Shown in pieces: positions 34,654 through 43,156 of a stretch of DNA of 64,000 nucleotides (position 1 is the stretch's first letter; every line of letters begins with the position of its first letter). Source of the stretch: Deltaproteobacteria bacterium (lineage in GTDB: Bacteria; Myxococcota; Kuafuiibacteriia; Kuafuiibacteriales; Kuafuiibacteriaceae); NCBI GenBank assembly GCA_020632995.1, contig JACKEN010000003.1:186001-250000 (forward strand), read 5' to 3'. The notes beneath the pieces were generated by a model that saw only the letters and a list, made by a program, of their open reading frames with translations, made no database searches and was not told where the DNA came from. A program made the position numbers and the translations under genes.

Positions 34654-35865
34654 ATGCGCTCGGCTCCCGAGGTTTGCTCCCCTCGCGCTCTCCCCTCGCT
34701 CGCAGGCCTGCTTGCGGTGCTCGCGCTCGTCGCCTGCGCGGACGAGCCCAGCAAGCCTGCGTCCCAGCTCCCGCCCGCCCAGGGGTACTTCTGCAGCAGC
34801 GGGGCGCTGGCCCAGCTCACCTCGTCGCCCGACAACAACGTCTTCCCCGCCGTCGTCGGCACCGCGCAGGGGCGGCTGGCGGTGTGGGACCAGGTGCCCC
34901 ACGACCTGTCGGCCGGGACGATCTGGCTGCGACGGTGGACGGACCAGGCCATGGACGACGCGGTGGTGGTGGAGGCGGACGTGTTCGCAGATCAGTCCAC
35001 CATCCTGTGGACGGGGGAGGCCGCGGTGGTGGCGTGGGTGGCTCGCGACGCGCAAGACTGCCTGCGCACCAGGCCCTACGACGCGAGCGGCGCCCCGCTC
35101 GGGGCGGTGACCGAGGTGCTGTGCGTGTCGGGCGGCCAGGGCTTCCCGAGCCTCGCGGTGGCGGGCGGCAGGCTCGCCGCGGCCTGGCTGGTGGAGGTGG
35201 AGGAGGACGTCGTGGAGCTGCAGCTCGTCCCGATGGACGGCCAGGGCAGGGCGGACGGCGAGGTCCGGCGGCTCCAGATCCCCGAGATAGAGCGTGCGGT
35301 GCTGACCGGCGCCGACGACGGGTGGCGGCTCGCCACCGGGCGCGGCGGAGGCCTGTGGGTGGCCCGCCTGGGGGCGGACCTCTCGGCCGGCGAGGAAGCG
35401 CAGGTCATCTTGCGCGAGGAGGGCGAGCGGATCGACCTCGTCGGCGTGGTGTCCACCGCCCTCGCGTGGCTGCGGAGCTCCCTCGAGCCGGGGAACGAGT
35501 CGGATCCGGTGCTCCACATGGCAAGCCTGGACGGCCTCGCGCTCGGGACGGATTACGTCGTTTCGGACCCCTCGGGCTTCGCGGCTCGGCCCAGCAACCT
35601 CGTCTACAGCGACCTCTATGAGGCGGTGGCGGTGGCCTGGACCGACGCGCCCACCGGCGGCGACACCACGCTGCACGCGGCGATGCTCGACCTCGTCGGC
35701 GCCACCTCGCTCGTCAACGTCGAGGTCGGGGCGGCGGACGGGACCTTCCAGGTCGAGCCCGCGGTGGTCGCGGCGCCGGACGGTGTCGACGTCGTGTGGC
35801 GCGCCGCGGCGCCGATCGGCGACGTCATCCGCGCGACGCGGCTGACCTGCGCCTACGCCGACTGA
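34654..35865 (+). CDS. secreted lipoprotein of unknown function, probably beta-propeller
   Basis: 403 residues. The N-terminus is a lipoprotein signal (LLAVLALVAC followed by A-D-E-P), with Cys28 as the predicted lipid anchor. The remainder shows repeated short strands (IWLRRW, AVVAWVA, LAAAWLVEV, LVGVVSTALAWL, VAVAWTD) spaced 50-60 residues apart, the pattern of six- or seven-bladed beta-propellers. No catalytic motif is seen. Such proteins are common in Myxococcota and their roles are unknown. It is divergent from the PP2C gene and shares its upstream region with the tandem dyad. Confidence 0.7.
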   Translation: MRSAPEVCSPRALPSLAGLLAVLALVACADEPSKPASQLPPAQGYFCSSGALAQLTSSPDNNVFPAVVGTAQGRLAVWDQVPHDLSAGTIWLRRWTDQAMDDAVVVEADVFADQSTILWTGEAAVVAWVARDAQDCLRTRPYDASGAPLGAVTEVLCVSGGQGFPSLAVAGGRLAAAWLVEVEEDVVELQLVPMDGQGRADGEVRRLQIPEIERAVLTGADDGWRLATGRGGGLWVARLGADLSAGEEAQVILREEGERIDLVGVVSTALAWLRSSLEPGNESDPVLHMASLDGLALGTDYVVSDPSGFAARPSNLVYSDLYEAVAVAWTDAPTGGDTTLHAAMLDLVGATSLVNVEVGAADGTFQVEPAVVAAPDGVDVVWRAAAPIGDVIRATRLTCAYAD

Positions 35866-35891
35866 CGGGGCGTCACCCGGCGCGCTCGAGG

Positions 35892-35946
35892 CCTCGACAT
35901 CGCCTTTCGTCGAGGTTGGATCCGGGTATGCACCTCGTGGGTGCAT
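35892..35946. other. two hairpins before the RHS gene, one covering its start codon
   Basis: CCTCGAC (35892-35898) pairs with GTCGAGG (35909-35915) across ten bases. ATGCACC (35928-35934) pairs with GGTGCAT (35940-35946) across five bases; the second arm includes the first two bases of the RHS gene's ATG (35945). The second hairpin would hide the start codon and the GGG before it, so translation may be held low. The first could end the upstream lipoprotein message, though no T-run follows. Confidence 0.4.
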
Positions 35947-38900
35947 GCGCACCGCGATCCCACTCCCGCTCCTCGTGGCCCTCCCGCTCATCGGGTGGGG
36001 ATGCGGAGGTGGTGAGTCGCCTCCGCCGGACACCACTCCGCCCGCGGTGGCCTTCAGTACGCCCGCTCCGTCCGCCCTCGTGCGTGGGGTGGTGATGGTG
36101 CAGGTCGAGGCGACCGATGCGAAAGGTGTCGAGCAGGTCAGCTTGCACGTCGATGGCGCCCAGGTCGCGAGCGCGAGCGCGGGTGCGCTGAGCCACGCCC
36201 TCGACACCGCGGCCCTCGTGGATGGCGAGCACGTCCTCGAGGCGCGCGCGGCGGATCCATCTGGTAACATCGGCAAGGCGACCGTCACCATCATCACGGA
36301 CAACACCGCGCCGACCCTCGCGTTCACCGCGCCCGCGGCGGGCGCAGAGGTGGCGGGGACGGTGGTGGTCGAGTTGAGCGCCGAGGACGACCACGGCGTC
36401 GCCGAGGTCTCGCTCGCGGTGGACGGGGTGTCGGTGGGGCGCGACGATGAGGCGCCGTTCAGCTTCACGCTCGACTCCACCGCGATGACGGACGGCTTGC
36501 ACACGCTGCAGGCCGAGGCGAGCGACGTCGCGGGCAACTCGGCCTCCGAGGCGCGCGCGATCACCGTGGCCAACGGCGGGACGCTGCCGCCGGATCCGAG
36601 CGATGTGGCGCCAGCGCTCGATCTCGGCGAGGCCACGGACTTCGTGGACGGTGTGGCGTTCCTCTACGCCGGCGATCCGCCCATCCAGACCGGGGTCGCG
36701 CCGGGCACCATCGACGGGGCCCGGGTGGCGGTGGTGCGGGGCCGGGTGTTGGACGAGGGCGGCGGCGCGCTGCCCCTGGCCCGCGTCACCATCCTCGGCC
36801 ACCCGGAGCTCGGCCAGACCCTCTCCCGCGCCGACGGGGCCTATGACCTCGCGGTGAACGGCGGCGGGCAGATCACGGTGGTCTTGGAGGCGGCGGGGCG
36901 CCTGTCGGCGTCGCGGCGGGTCCTCGCCCCGTGGCGGGGCTTCGTGGCGGTGCCGGACGTGGCGCTGGTGCCGGTGGACGCGGTCGCGACCCCGGTGGCC
37001 CTGGGGGCGGCGACCCTCCAGGTGGCCCGCGGGAGCGTGGTGACGGATCTGGACGGCCCGCGGCAGGCCACCTTGCTCTTCCCGGCCGGGACCGCGGCGG
37101 TGATGGAGCTCCCGGACGGGAGCACCGAGCCGCTGTCGACCATCACGGTGCGGGCCACCGAGGTCACGGTGGGGAGCGGCGGCCCCGCCGCGATGCCGGG
37201 CGAGCTCCCGCCGACCTCCGGCTACACTTACGCGGTGGAGCTCACCGCGGACGAGGGCCTGGCCGCGGGCGCGGCCCACGTGCGCTTCGATCGGCCGGTG
37301 CCCTTCTACCTCGAGAACTTCATCGGCGCCCCGGTTGGGAGCGCGGTGCCGGTGGGCTGGTTCGACCGCACCCAGGGGGTGTGGGTGCCGTCCGAGAACG
37401 GGCGGGTGATCCAGGTCGTGGGACGCGCAGGCAGCCTTGCGGAGCTGGATCTCGACGGTGACGGCGCGGCGGAGGACGCGGCTGCCCTGCTCGCCCTGGG
37501 GATCACGGAGGAGGAGCGCCAGCAGCTCGCGGCGCTCTACGCCGATGGAGCGGAGCTGTGGCGCGTCCCGGTCACTCACTTCACGCCGTGGGACTGCAAC
37601 TGGCCGAAGGGTCCGCCCGAGGACGCGGATCCGCCCAACCAGCCGCCCCCGGATCCGGAGCCGGAGCCGGATGAGGACCCGTGCGAGAAGTACAAGAGCT
37701 CGATCATCGAGTGCCAGAACCAGATCCTGATGGAGCTCATCCCGCTCACCGGGACGGGCTACCAGCTCGCCTACCGGAGCGATCGGAGTGACGGATACCT
37801 TGCCGACAACCAGCTCCTGATCTGGCTCACCGGCGCGTCCCTCCACTCGTCGGTGCGTCGAGTGGAGCTCCACGTGACGGTGATGGGCCAGCAGCACCAC
37901 TACAGCTTCGCCCCCGCCCCGAACCTCTCGTACACGTTCGAGTGGGATGGCCGGGACGGGTACGGGCGCAAGGTGTTCGGCGAGGCGCGGGTGGCGGTGC
38001 GCATCGACTACGCCTACCCCGCGGTCTACTACGCGAGCCCGACGGAGATGGAGCGCGCCTTCACCCGGGTGCGGGGGCGGGCCTTGAACCCGCGCGCGGT
38101 GAGCTTCACCCCACGCCGCGAGGCGGACGAGGTGCTGGTGTCGCAGCATCATGCGGCGCGCGTCCACGGCTTCCGGCCCGGCGCGGACACCGGTTGGCTC
38201 CTCGACGTGGAGCACAGCTACGATCCCGAGCACCACACCTTCTATCCGGGCGCAGGGGCTCCGCGGGGCGCCTCCAGCTTCCTGTCGGTGCCCGCGCTGA
38301 AGCGCGCGGCGGGGACGGGCGCGAGCGGCGACGACGGCGACGGCGGCGACGCGCTGGCGGCGCGGCTCAAGACCCCCTACGGCATGACCATGGGGCCCGA
38401 CGGGAGCCTCTACATCGCGGACGGCGACAGCAACCGCGTGCGCAAGGTGAGCCCCGACGGCGTCATCACCACCGTGGCGGGCAACGGCACGTCCGGCTTC
38501 AGCGGCGACGGCGGGCCGGCGGTGGACGCGCAGCTGAACTACCCGGCCGGCGTCTCCGTGGCCGAAGACGGGAGCCTCTACATCGCCGACGGCGAGAACC
38601 GGCGCATCCGCAAGGTATCTTCCGACGGCATCATCACCACCGTGGCCGGGCAGACCGAGGAGGACCGCCTGGAGGACGGCATCCCCGCTACGGAGGCGCT
38701 CCTGAGCTGGTGCTACGGCGTGCTCGCGGACCCGAGCGGCGGCTTCTTCATCGCGGACGGGGACACGTGCCGGATCCGACACGTCGCGCCCGACGGCTAC
38801 ATCGACACCGTGGTGGGCAACGGCGAGTGCGGCTACGGCGGCGACGGCGGGCCGGCGCGGCTCGCGCAGCTGCGGCGGGTGGAGCGCATGGTGGTGGGCC

Positions 38901-41900
38901 CCGACGGGTCGCTCTTCTTCAGCGACAGCAGCAACGGTCGAGTGCGCCGGGTGTCGCCGGACGGCATCGTGACGACGGTCGCCGGCGGCGGCTCGCCCAG
39001 CCAGGGCAACGGCGACGGCGGCCCCGCGGTGGAGGCGCGCCTCAGCCGCCCGCTCGGGCTGGCCCTGGCCCCCGACGGCACCCTCTACATCACCGAGATC
39101 ACCGCCCACAGCGTGCGCCGGGTGGCGCCCGACGGGATCATCACCACGGTGGCGGGCACCGGCCAGCTGGGCGTGGGCGTGGACTCGGAGCCGGCGCTGC
39201 GCAGCCGCCTCTATCGGCCCAACGATCCGGTGCTCACGCCGGACGGCGACGTGCTGGTGACCGAGATCGGGAACCACCGCGTGGTGCGCTTCAGCCCCAC
39301 GCTCGCCCGCCGCTCCACCACCGATCTCTACGTCCCGAGCTCGGACGGCGCCGAGCTCTACCAGTTCTCGCGGCACGGGCGGCACCTCGCCACCCGGGAG
39401 GCGATGACCGGCGCGGTGGTGCGGAGCTTCTTCTACTCAGAAGATGGCGCGCTGATCGCTGTGGAGGAGCGCGGCGGTCGCCGCACCACCCTCGAGCGCG
39501 ACGAGGCGGGGCGCCTGTCGGCGGTGGTCGGCCCCTACGGAGGGCGGACCGAGCTCACCTACGGGGACGGCGATCGCCTCGAGACGGTGACGCGGCCCGA
39601 CGGCTCCGAGATCGGCCTCGAGTACGACGACGGCGGGCTCCTCGTGGCCAAGGTGGATCCGCGGGGCCTGCGCTACACCTACGCCTATGACGGCCTGGGG
39701 GCGCTCGTCCGCTACACGGATCCGGCGGGCGGGGACACCACCCTCGTCGCTGGCGCTGCCCCCGGCGGGCAGGTGGTCACCCGCACCACGGTGGAGGGCC
39801 AGGTGAGCGAGTACCGGGTCGAGCGGCCGCGGAGCGGCGGCATGCGGGTGGTCAACACGCTGCCGAGCGGCCTCGCCAACGTGGTGGAGCGCGGCGCCGA
39901 CGCGAACACCGTCACCACCTACGCGGACGGGACGGTGGTCAGCGACACCTACGGCCCGGATCCGCGCTTCGGGATGGCGGGCGCGGTGCTGCTCGAGCGC
40001 GACGTCACCACCCCGGCCGGGCGGCACCTGTGGCAGACGGTAGAGCACGAGGTGGCCCTGAGCGACCCGCTCGACCCGCTCAGCGTCGAGTCCCTCACCA
40101 AGACCGTGCTCACCAACGGAGCAGAGCAGGTCGCGCGCTACGAGGCCGCGACCCGAACGCTCACGATCACCTCGCCCGCCGCGCGCACCAGCGTGGCCAC
40201 CCTCGACGCCGAGGGGCGGCTCCTCAGCTACGCGGTGCCCGGGCTGGCGCCGGTGACGGTGGGCTACGACGCCGAGGGGCGCGCCGCCTCCTTCTCGGAC
40301 GGCGCGCGCACCTGGAGCGCCACCTTCGACACCGCAGGCTACCTTGACACGCTCGTCTCACCCACCGGCCTGAGCTCTGGCTTCGACTTCGACCTGCTGG
40401 GCAGGGCGACGGTCTGGACGCGGTCGGACAACGAGAGCGTCGGCTACGCATACGACGCCAACGGCAACATCACCCGCCTCACCCTGCCGCACGGTTCCCA
40501 GTACGAGTTCGGCTATACGCCGGTGAACCTGCGGTCGCGGATCACCGCCCCCGCGGTGGGCGAGGAGGCCCGGGACACCACCTTCGCCTACGATCGGGAC
40601 CGAGCGCAGGTCGCCTTGACGCGGGCCGACGGCGCCCAGGTGGTGATCACCCACGACTGGGCCGGCCGAACGGACACCGTGACCACGCCGCGCGGGGTCA
40701 CCACCTTCACCTATGACCCGGCGACCGGGCGCCTGAGCGCGGTGGTGGGCCCAGACGGCGCCGCCGTCGCCACGTCGTGGGACGGCTCCCTGCCCACCCA
40801 GGAGCTCTGGACGGGCGAGGTCTCGGGGCAGGTGTCGAGGGTCTACGACGACGCCCTGCGGGTGGCCGAGCAGCGGGTGAACGGGGTCGCGGTGTCGTTC
40901 ACCTACGACGCGGACGGGCGGCTGATCCAGGCCGGGCCGCTCCAGGTCGAGCGGGATCCGGCGAACGGGCTGCCGGTCGGCTCCACCCTGGGCAGCGTCA
41001 CCAGCGCGCGGACCCTGGACGAGCACGGGGACCTGGCCACGCTGCTGGTGCGGTACGGCGCCACGCCGCTCTACGACGTCACCTACGGGACGGATGGTGA
41101 GGGGCGGCTGGCCCAGTGCAGCGAGGCCGCGCTCGGGAGCAGCCACGACGTCCGCTTCACCTACGACCTGGTGGGGCGCCTCACCGAGGTCTTCCAGGAC
41201 GAGGTGGTGGTGGAGTCCTACCGCTACGACGAGAACGGGAACCGGACCTCGGCCACCAGCCCCGCCCTCGGCACGGTGACCGCGACCTTCGATGCGCAGG
41301 ACAGGTTGCTCACCCAAGGCGGCCTCACCCTCGCCTGGGACGCCGCAGGTCAACTTGCGACCCGCACCGAGGCGGGTCAGGTCACCACCTACGACTACGA
41401 CGTGGACGGGAACCTGCGTGGGGTGACGCTGCCCGACGGCACCGAGATCACCTACGTCATCGATCCCACCAACCGACGGGTGGGCAAGCGAGTGGACGGG
41501 AGCCTCGTCCGGGGCTGGCTCTACGACGGCCAGCACCGGGTGGTGGCCGAGCTGAACCCGGCGGGGCAGGTGGTGAGCCGCTTCATCTACGGCGCAAGGG
41601 CCCAGGTCCCTGACGCGATGGTGCGGGGGGGCGCGACCTTCCAGCTGGTCACGGATCGGGTGGGGAGCGTGCGGCTGGTGGTGAACGCGAGCACCGGCGC
41701 GGTGGTGCAGGAGCTCGCCTACGACGCCTTCGGCAACGTGCTGGTCGACTCCAACCCGGGCTTCACGCCCTTCGGCTTCGCGGGCGGGCTCCATGATCCG
41801 GACACCGGCCTCGTGCGCTTCGGGGCGCGCGACTACGCGCCCGAGCTCGGGCGCTTCACCGCGAGGGACCCGATCGGCTTCGCGGGGGACAGCACCAACC

Positions 41901-42340
41901 TCTACCTCTACGCGGGGGCAGATCCGGTGAACTTCATCGACCCGAGCGGGCTCGGCAAGGGCCGCCCGTGGCTCTACGAGGACTGCGACAAGTGGTTCAA
42001 GGAGGCGATGGAGGAGGCGGAGTGCCTCGACAACCCGCTCCTCGAGAAGATCGCGGAGAAGGAGTACGAGGACTGCAACTGGATCCTCGACAACTGGTGG
42101 TGGATCGCGACGAAGGAGGGTGAGGCGCCCGAGGAGCCGTACCGCCAGTGGTGGGCCACCAACTGGACCCACAACCACGAGCTGGACAACATCCTGGGCG
42201 CGCTGCCCGAGGACCGGCGCGACGGCGTCGGCGACGCTTGGCGCCACTCGCTCCTGCAGTCCTCGCGCAGCAACGTGCTCGACGAGCACGTCCGGGACTC
42301 CATCGACGGACGCTGGCGCTCGAACTCCTCCGCCTGGTAG
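35945..42340 (+). CDS. giant RHS-repeat lipoprotein with NHL repeats and polymorphic C-terminal tip
   Basis: 2131 residues. A lipobox (LIGWGC with G following) ends the signal peptide. Two Ig-like domains occupy about residues 28-205, a carboxypeptidase-regulatory-like beta domain about 255-345, and a Pro/Asp/Glu linker lies near 555. Four to five NHL repeats (each with DGSLYIAD and ITTVAG) span about 807-1118, then many RHS/YD repeats run to the core motif ending in IDPSGL near residue 2003. The last ~128 residues are a separate tip with many Trp and acidic residues and a DGVGDAWRHSL motif, resembling the D-A-x-R-H signature of DUF6973-type tips. RHS shells enclose a C-terminal toxin released by self-cleavage. 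No immunity gene follows in the same direction. Confidence 0.88.
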   Translation: MRTAIPLPLLVALPLIGWGCGGGESPPPDTTPPAVAFSTPAPSALVRGVVMVQVEATDAKGVEQVSLHVDGAQVASASAGALSHALDTAALVDGEHVLEARAADPSGNIGKATVTIITDNTAPTLAFTAPAAGAEVAGTVVVELSAEDDHGVAEVSLAVDGVSVGRDDEAPFSFTLDSTAMTDGLHTLQAEASDVAGNSASEARAITVANGGTLPPDPSDVAPALDLGEATDFVDGVAFLYAGDPPIQTGVAPGTIDGARVAVVRGRVLDEGGGALPLARVTILGHPELGQTLSRADGAYDLAVNGGGQITVVLEAAGRLSASRRVLAPWRGFVAVPDVALVPVDAVATPVALGAATLQVARGSVVTDLDGPRQATLLFPAGTAAVMELPDGSTEPLSTITVRATEVTVGSGGPAAMPGELPPTSGYTYAVELTADEGLAAGAAHVRFDRPVPFYLENFIGAPVGSAVPVGWFDRTQGVWVPSENGRVIQVVGRAGSLAELDLDGDGAAEDAAALLALGITEEERQQLAALYADGAELWRVPVTHFTPWDCNWPKGPPEDADPPNQPPPDPEPEPDEDPCEKYKSSIIECQNQILMELIPLTGTGYQLAYRSDRSDGYLADNQLLIWLTGASLHSSVRRVELHVTVMGQQHHYSFAPAPNLSYTFEWDGRDGYGRKVFGEARVAVRIDYAYPAVYYASPTEMERAFTRVRGRALNPRAVSFTPRREADEVLVSQHHAARVHGFRPGADTGWLLDVEHSYDPEHHTFYPGAGAPRGASSFLSVPALKRAAGTGASGDDGDGGDALAARLKTPYGMTMGPDGSLYIADGDSNRVRKVSPDGVITTVAGNGTSGFSGDGGPAVDAQLNYPAGVSVAEDGSLYIADGENRRIRKVSSDGIITTVAGQTEEDRLEDGIPATEALLSWCYGVLADPSGGFFIADGDTCRIRHVAPDGYIDTVVGNGECGYGGDGGPARLAQLRRVERMVVGPDGSLFFSDSSNGRVRRVSPDGIVTTVAGGGSPSQGNGDGGPAVEARLSRPLGLALAPDGTLYITEITAHSVRRVAPDGIITTVAGTGQLGVGVDSEPALRSRLYRPNDPVLTPDGDVLVTEIGNHRVVRFSPTLARRSTTDLYVPSSDGAELYQFSRHGRHLATREAMTGAVVRSFFYSEDGALIAVEERGGRRTTLERDEAGRLSAVVGPYGGRTELTYGDGDRLETVTRPDGSEIGLEYDDGGLLVAKVDPRGLRYTYAYDGLGALVRYTDPAGGDTTLVAGAAPGGQVVTRTTVEGQVSEYRVERPRSGGMRVVNTLPSGLANVVERGADANTVTTYADGTVVSDTYGPDPRFGMAGAVLLERDVTTPAGRHLWQTVEHEVALSDPLDPLSVESLTKTVLTNGAEQVARYEAATRTLTITSPAARTSVATLDAEGRLLSYAVPGLAPVTVGYDAEGRAASFSDGARTWSATFDTAGYLDTLVSPTGLSSGFDFDLLGRATVWTRSDNESVGYAYDANGNITRLTLPHGSQYEFGYTPVNLRSRITAPAVGEEARDTTFAYDRDRAQVALTRADGAQVVITHDWAGRTDTVTTPRGVTTFTYDPATGRLSAVVGPDGAAVATSWDGSLPTQELWTGEVSGQVSRVYDDALRVAEQRVNGVAVSFTYDADGRLIQAGPLQVERDPANGLPVGSTLGSVTSARTLDEHGDLATLLVRYGATPLYDVTYGTDGEGRLAQCSEAALGSSHDVRFTYDLVGRLTEVFQDEVVVESYRYDENGNRTSATSPALGTVTATFDAQDRLLTQGGLTLAWDAAGQLATRTEAGQVTTYDYDVDGNLRGVTLPDGTEITYVIDPTNRRVGKRVDGSLVRGWLYDGQHRVVAELNPAGQVVSRFIYGARAQVPDAMVRGGATFQLVTDRVGSVRLVVNASTGAVVQELAYDAFGNVLVDSNPGFTPFGFAGGLHDPDTGLVRFGARDYAPELGRFTARDPIGFAGDSTNLYLYAGADPVNFIDPSGLGKGRPWLYEDCDKWFKEAMEEAECLDNPLLEKIAEKEYEDCNWILDNWWWIATKEGEAPEEPYRQWWATNWTHNHELDNILGALPEDRRDGVGDAWRHSLLQSSRSNVLDEHVRDSIDGRWRSNSSAW

Positions 42341-42343
42341 CGC

Positions 42344-42640
42344 CTACTGCTGCGGGGCAGCCTGGGCGGCTGCGGCCTCGGCGGGGGCGGCCTCGGCGGG
42401 GGCGGCCTCCGACGGGGTGGCCTCCGACGGGGCGGCCTCGGCCGCGGCGGTCTCCGCGGGCGCCTGGGCCATCTCGGGCGGCGCGCCCGCGTCGGCCGTC
42501 TTGGGCTCGGTCGCCGCGCTCTCGGTCGCCGGCGGGGCCGCGTTGGGATCGCTGGGGGTCTTGCTGTGCTCGCAGGCGGCGAGGGCAACGGCCATCAGGC
42601 CAGCGGCGGCGAGGGTGAGGACGGTGTGCTTGCGGATCAT
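42344..42640 (-). CDS. small Ala/Pro/Glu-rich lipoprotein
   Basis: 98 residues. A signal peptide ends in a lipobox (AVALAAC followed by E-H), and the mature part is almost entirely Ala, Pro, Glu, Ser and Thr (SEAAPAEAAPAEAAAA), probably a flexible periplasmic spacer. GGAGA lies eight bases before the ATG at 42640. It has a sigma-54 promoter match (42696-42711) and a tandem dyad upstream, giving a 45-base leader. It is therefore a likely target of the neighbouring NtrC-type regulator. It ends three bases from the convergent RHS gene, so it is not an obvious immunity partner, although its place beside the tip leaves that open. Confidence 0.75.
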   Translation of the reverse strand: MIRKHTVLTLAAAGLMAVALAACEHSKTPSDPNAAPPATESAATEPKTADAGAPPEMAQAPAETAAAEAAPSEATPSEAAPAEAAPAEAAAAQAAPQQ

Positions 42641-42695
42641 GTCATGGTCTCCAATCTGGTGTGGCGGCGCTCAGCGCCCGCACGAGGAGCCCATG

Positions 42696-42711
42696 TGCAG
42701 CCCGCATGCCA
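42696..42711 (-). promoter_or_regulatory. sigma-54 (-24/-12) promoter of the small lipoprotein gene
   Basis: On the minus strand: TGGCATGCGGGCTGCA, with GG-N10-GC spacing and both boxes close to consensus. Predicted transcription starts near 42685, 45 bases before the ATG. A tandem dyad starts 32 bp upstream. Confidence 0.65.
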
Positions 42712-42743
42712 GCCTGCGCAGGGTGCGGGTTCGGGCCGGGCGC

Positions 42744-42778
42744 TGAGGCGGCTTGCCCCAGTGGGGCGCCGCCGCTCA
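42744..42778. promoter_or_regulatory. tandem dyad, putative enhancer-binding-protein site
   Basis: Two dyads, TGAGGCG-GCT-TGCCCCA (42744-42760) and TGGGGCG-CCG-CCGCTCA (42762-42778), are 18 bp apart centre to centre, the same architecture as at 34521-34555 with one weaker outer half in each. It begins 32 bp from the -24 box of the lipoprotein promoter and overlaps the stop codon of the response regulator gene. Confidence 0.55.
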
Positions 42779-43156
42779 GCGCAGGTCGCCCAGCCGGTCA
42801 CGGACCCGACGCCGGAGCGCGAGCACGTCGCAGGGCTTCTCCACCACCTCGACGTCGGACAGGTCGCGGGCGCGCCGCCTCAGGTCGGCGTCCGCGAACG
42901 CGGTCACCAGCAGCACGGGGGCGGTGAAGCCCCGGGCCCGCAGCCCGGCCACGAGGTCGAGGCCGTGCACGCCCTCGAGGTGGTGGTCGGTCACCAGCAC
43001 GTCGGGTGGTGGCGCGTCGCTCAGCTGCTGCAGGACATCCTGCGCCCGCTCGAACGGGGTGACCCGCACTCGGGGGGTGGTCAGCACCTCCTCGAGGAGC
43101 TCCCGGAACTCCTCGTCGTCCTCCAGGACCCAGACCTCGGCCAGCGCGCCGGTCAT
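42776..43156 (-). CDS. single-domain (CheY-like) response regulator
   Basis: 126 residues, a receiver domain only: acidic pair D13/D14, phospho-acceptor D57 (VTDHHLEG), T85 and K107 (VEKPCD). It has no output domain, so it passes phosphate on or controls a partner. The ATG at 43156 overlaps the TGA of the sigma-54 regulator (ATGA), making it the third gene of the kinase-regulator operon. It may act as a phosphate sink for the kinase encoded at 44526-45974. Confidence 0.85.
   Translation of the reverse strand: MTGALAEVWVLEDDEEFRELLEEVLTTPRVRVTPFERAQDVLQQLSDAPPPDVLVTDHHLEGVHGLDLVAGLRARGFTAPVLLVTAFADADLRRRARDLSDVEVVEKPCDVLALRRRVRDRLGDLR

Noticed and set aside
39000..41950. CRISPR-like repeats inside the RHS region
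   Set aside because: The repetition is at protein level (YD repeats) with diverged bases and no constant spacers.
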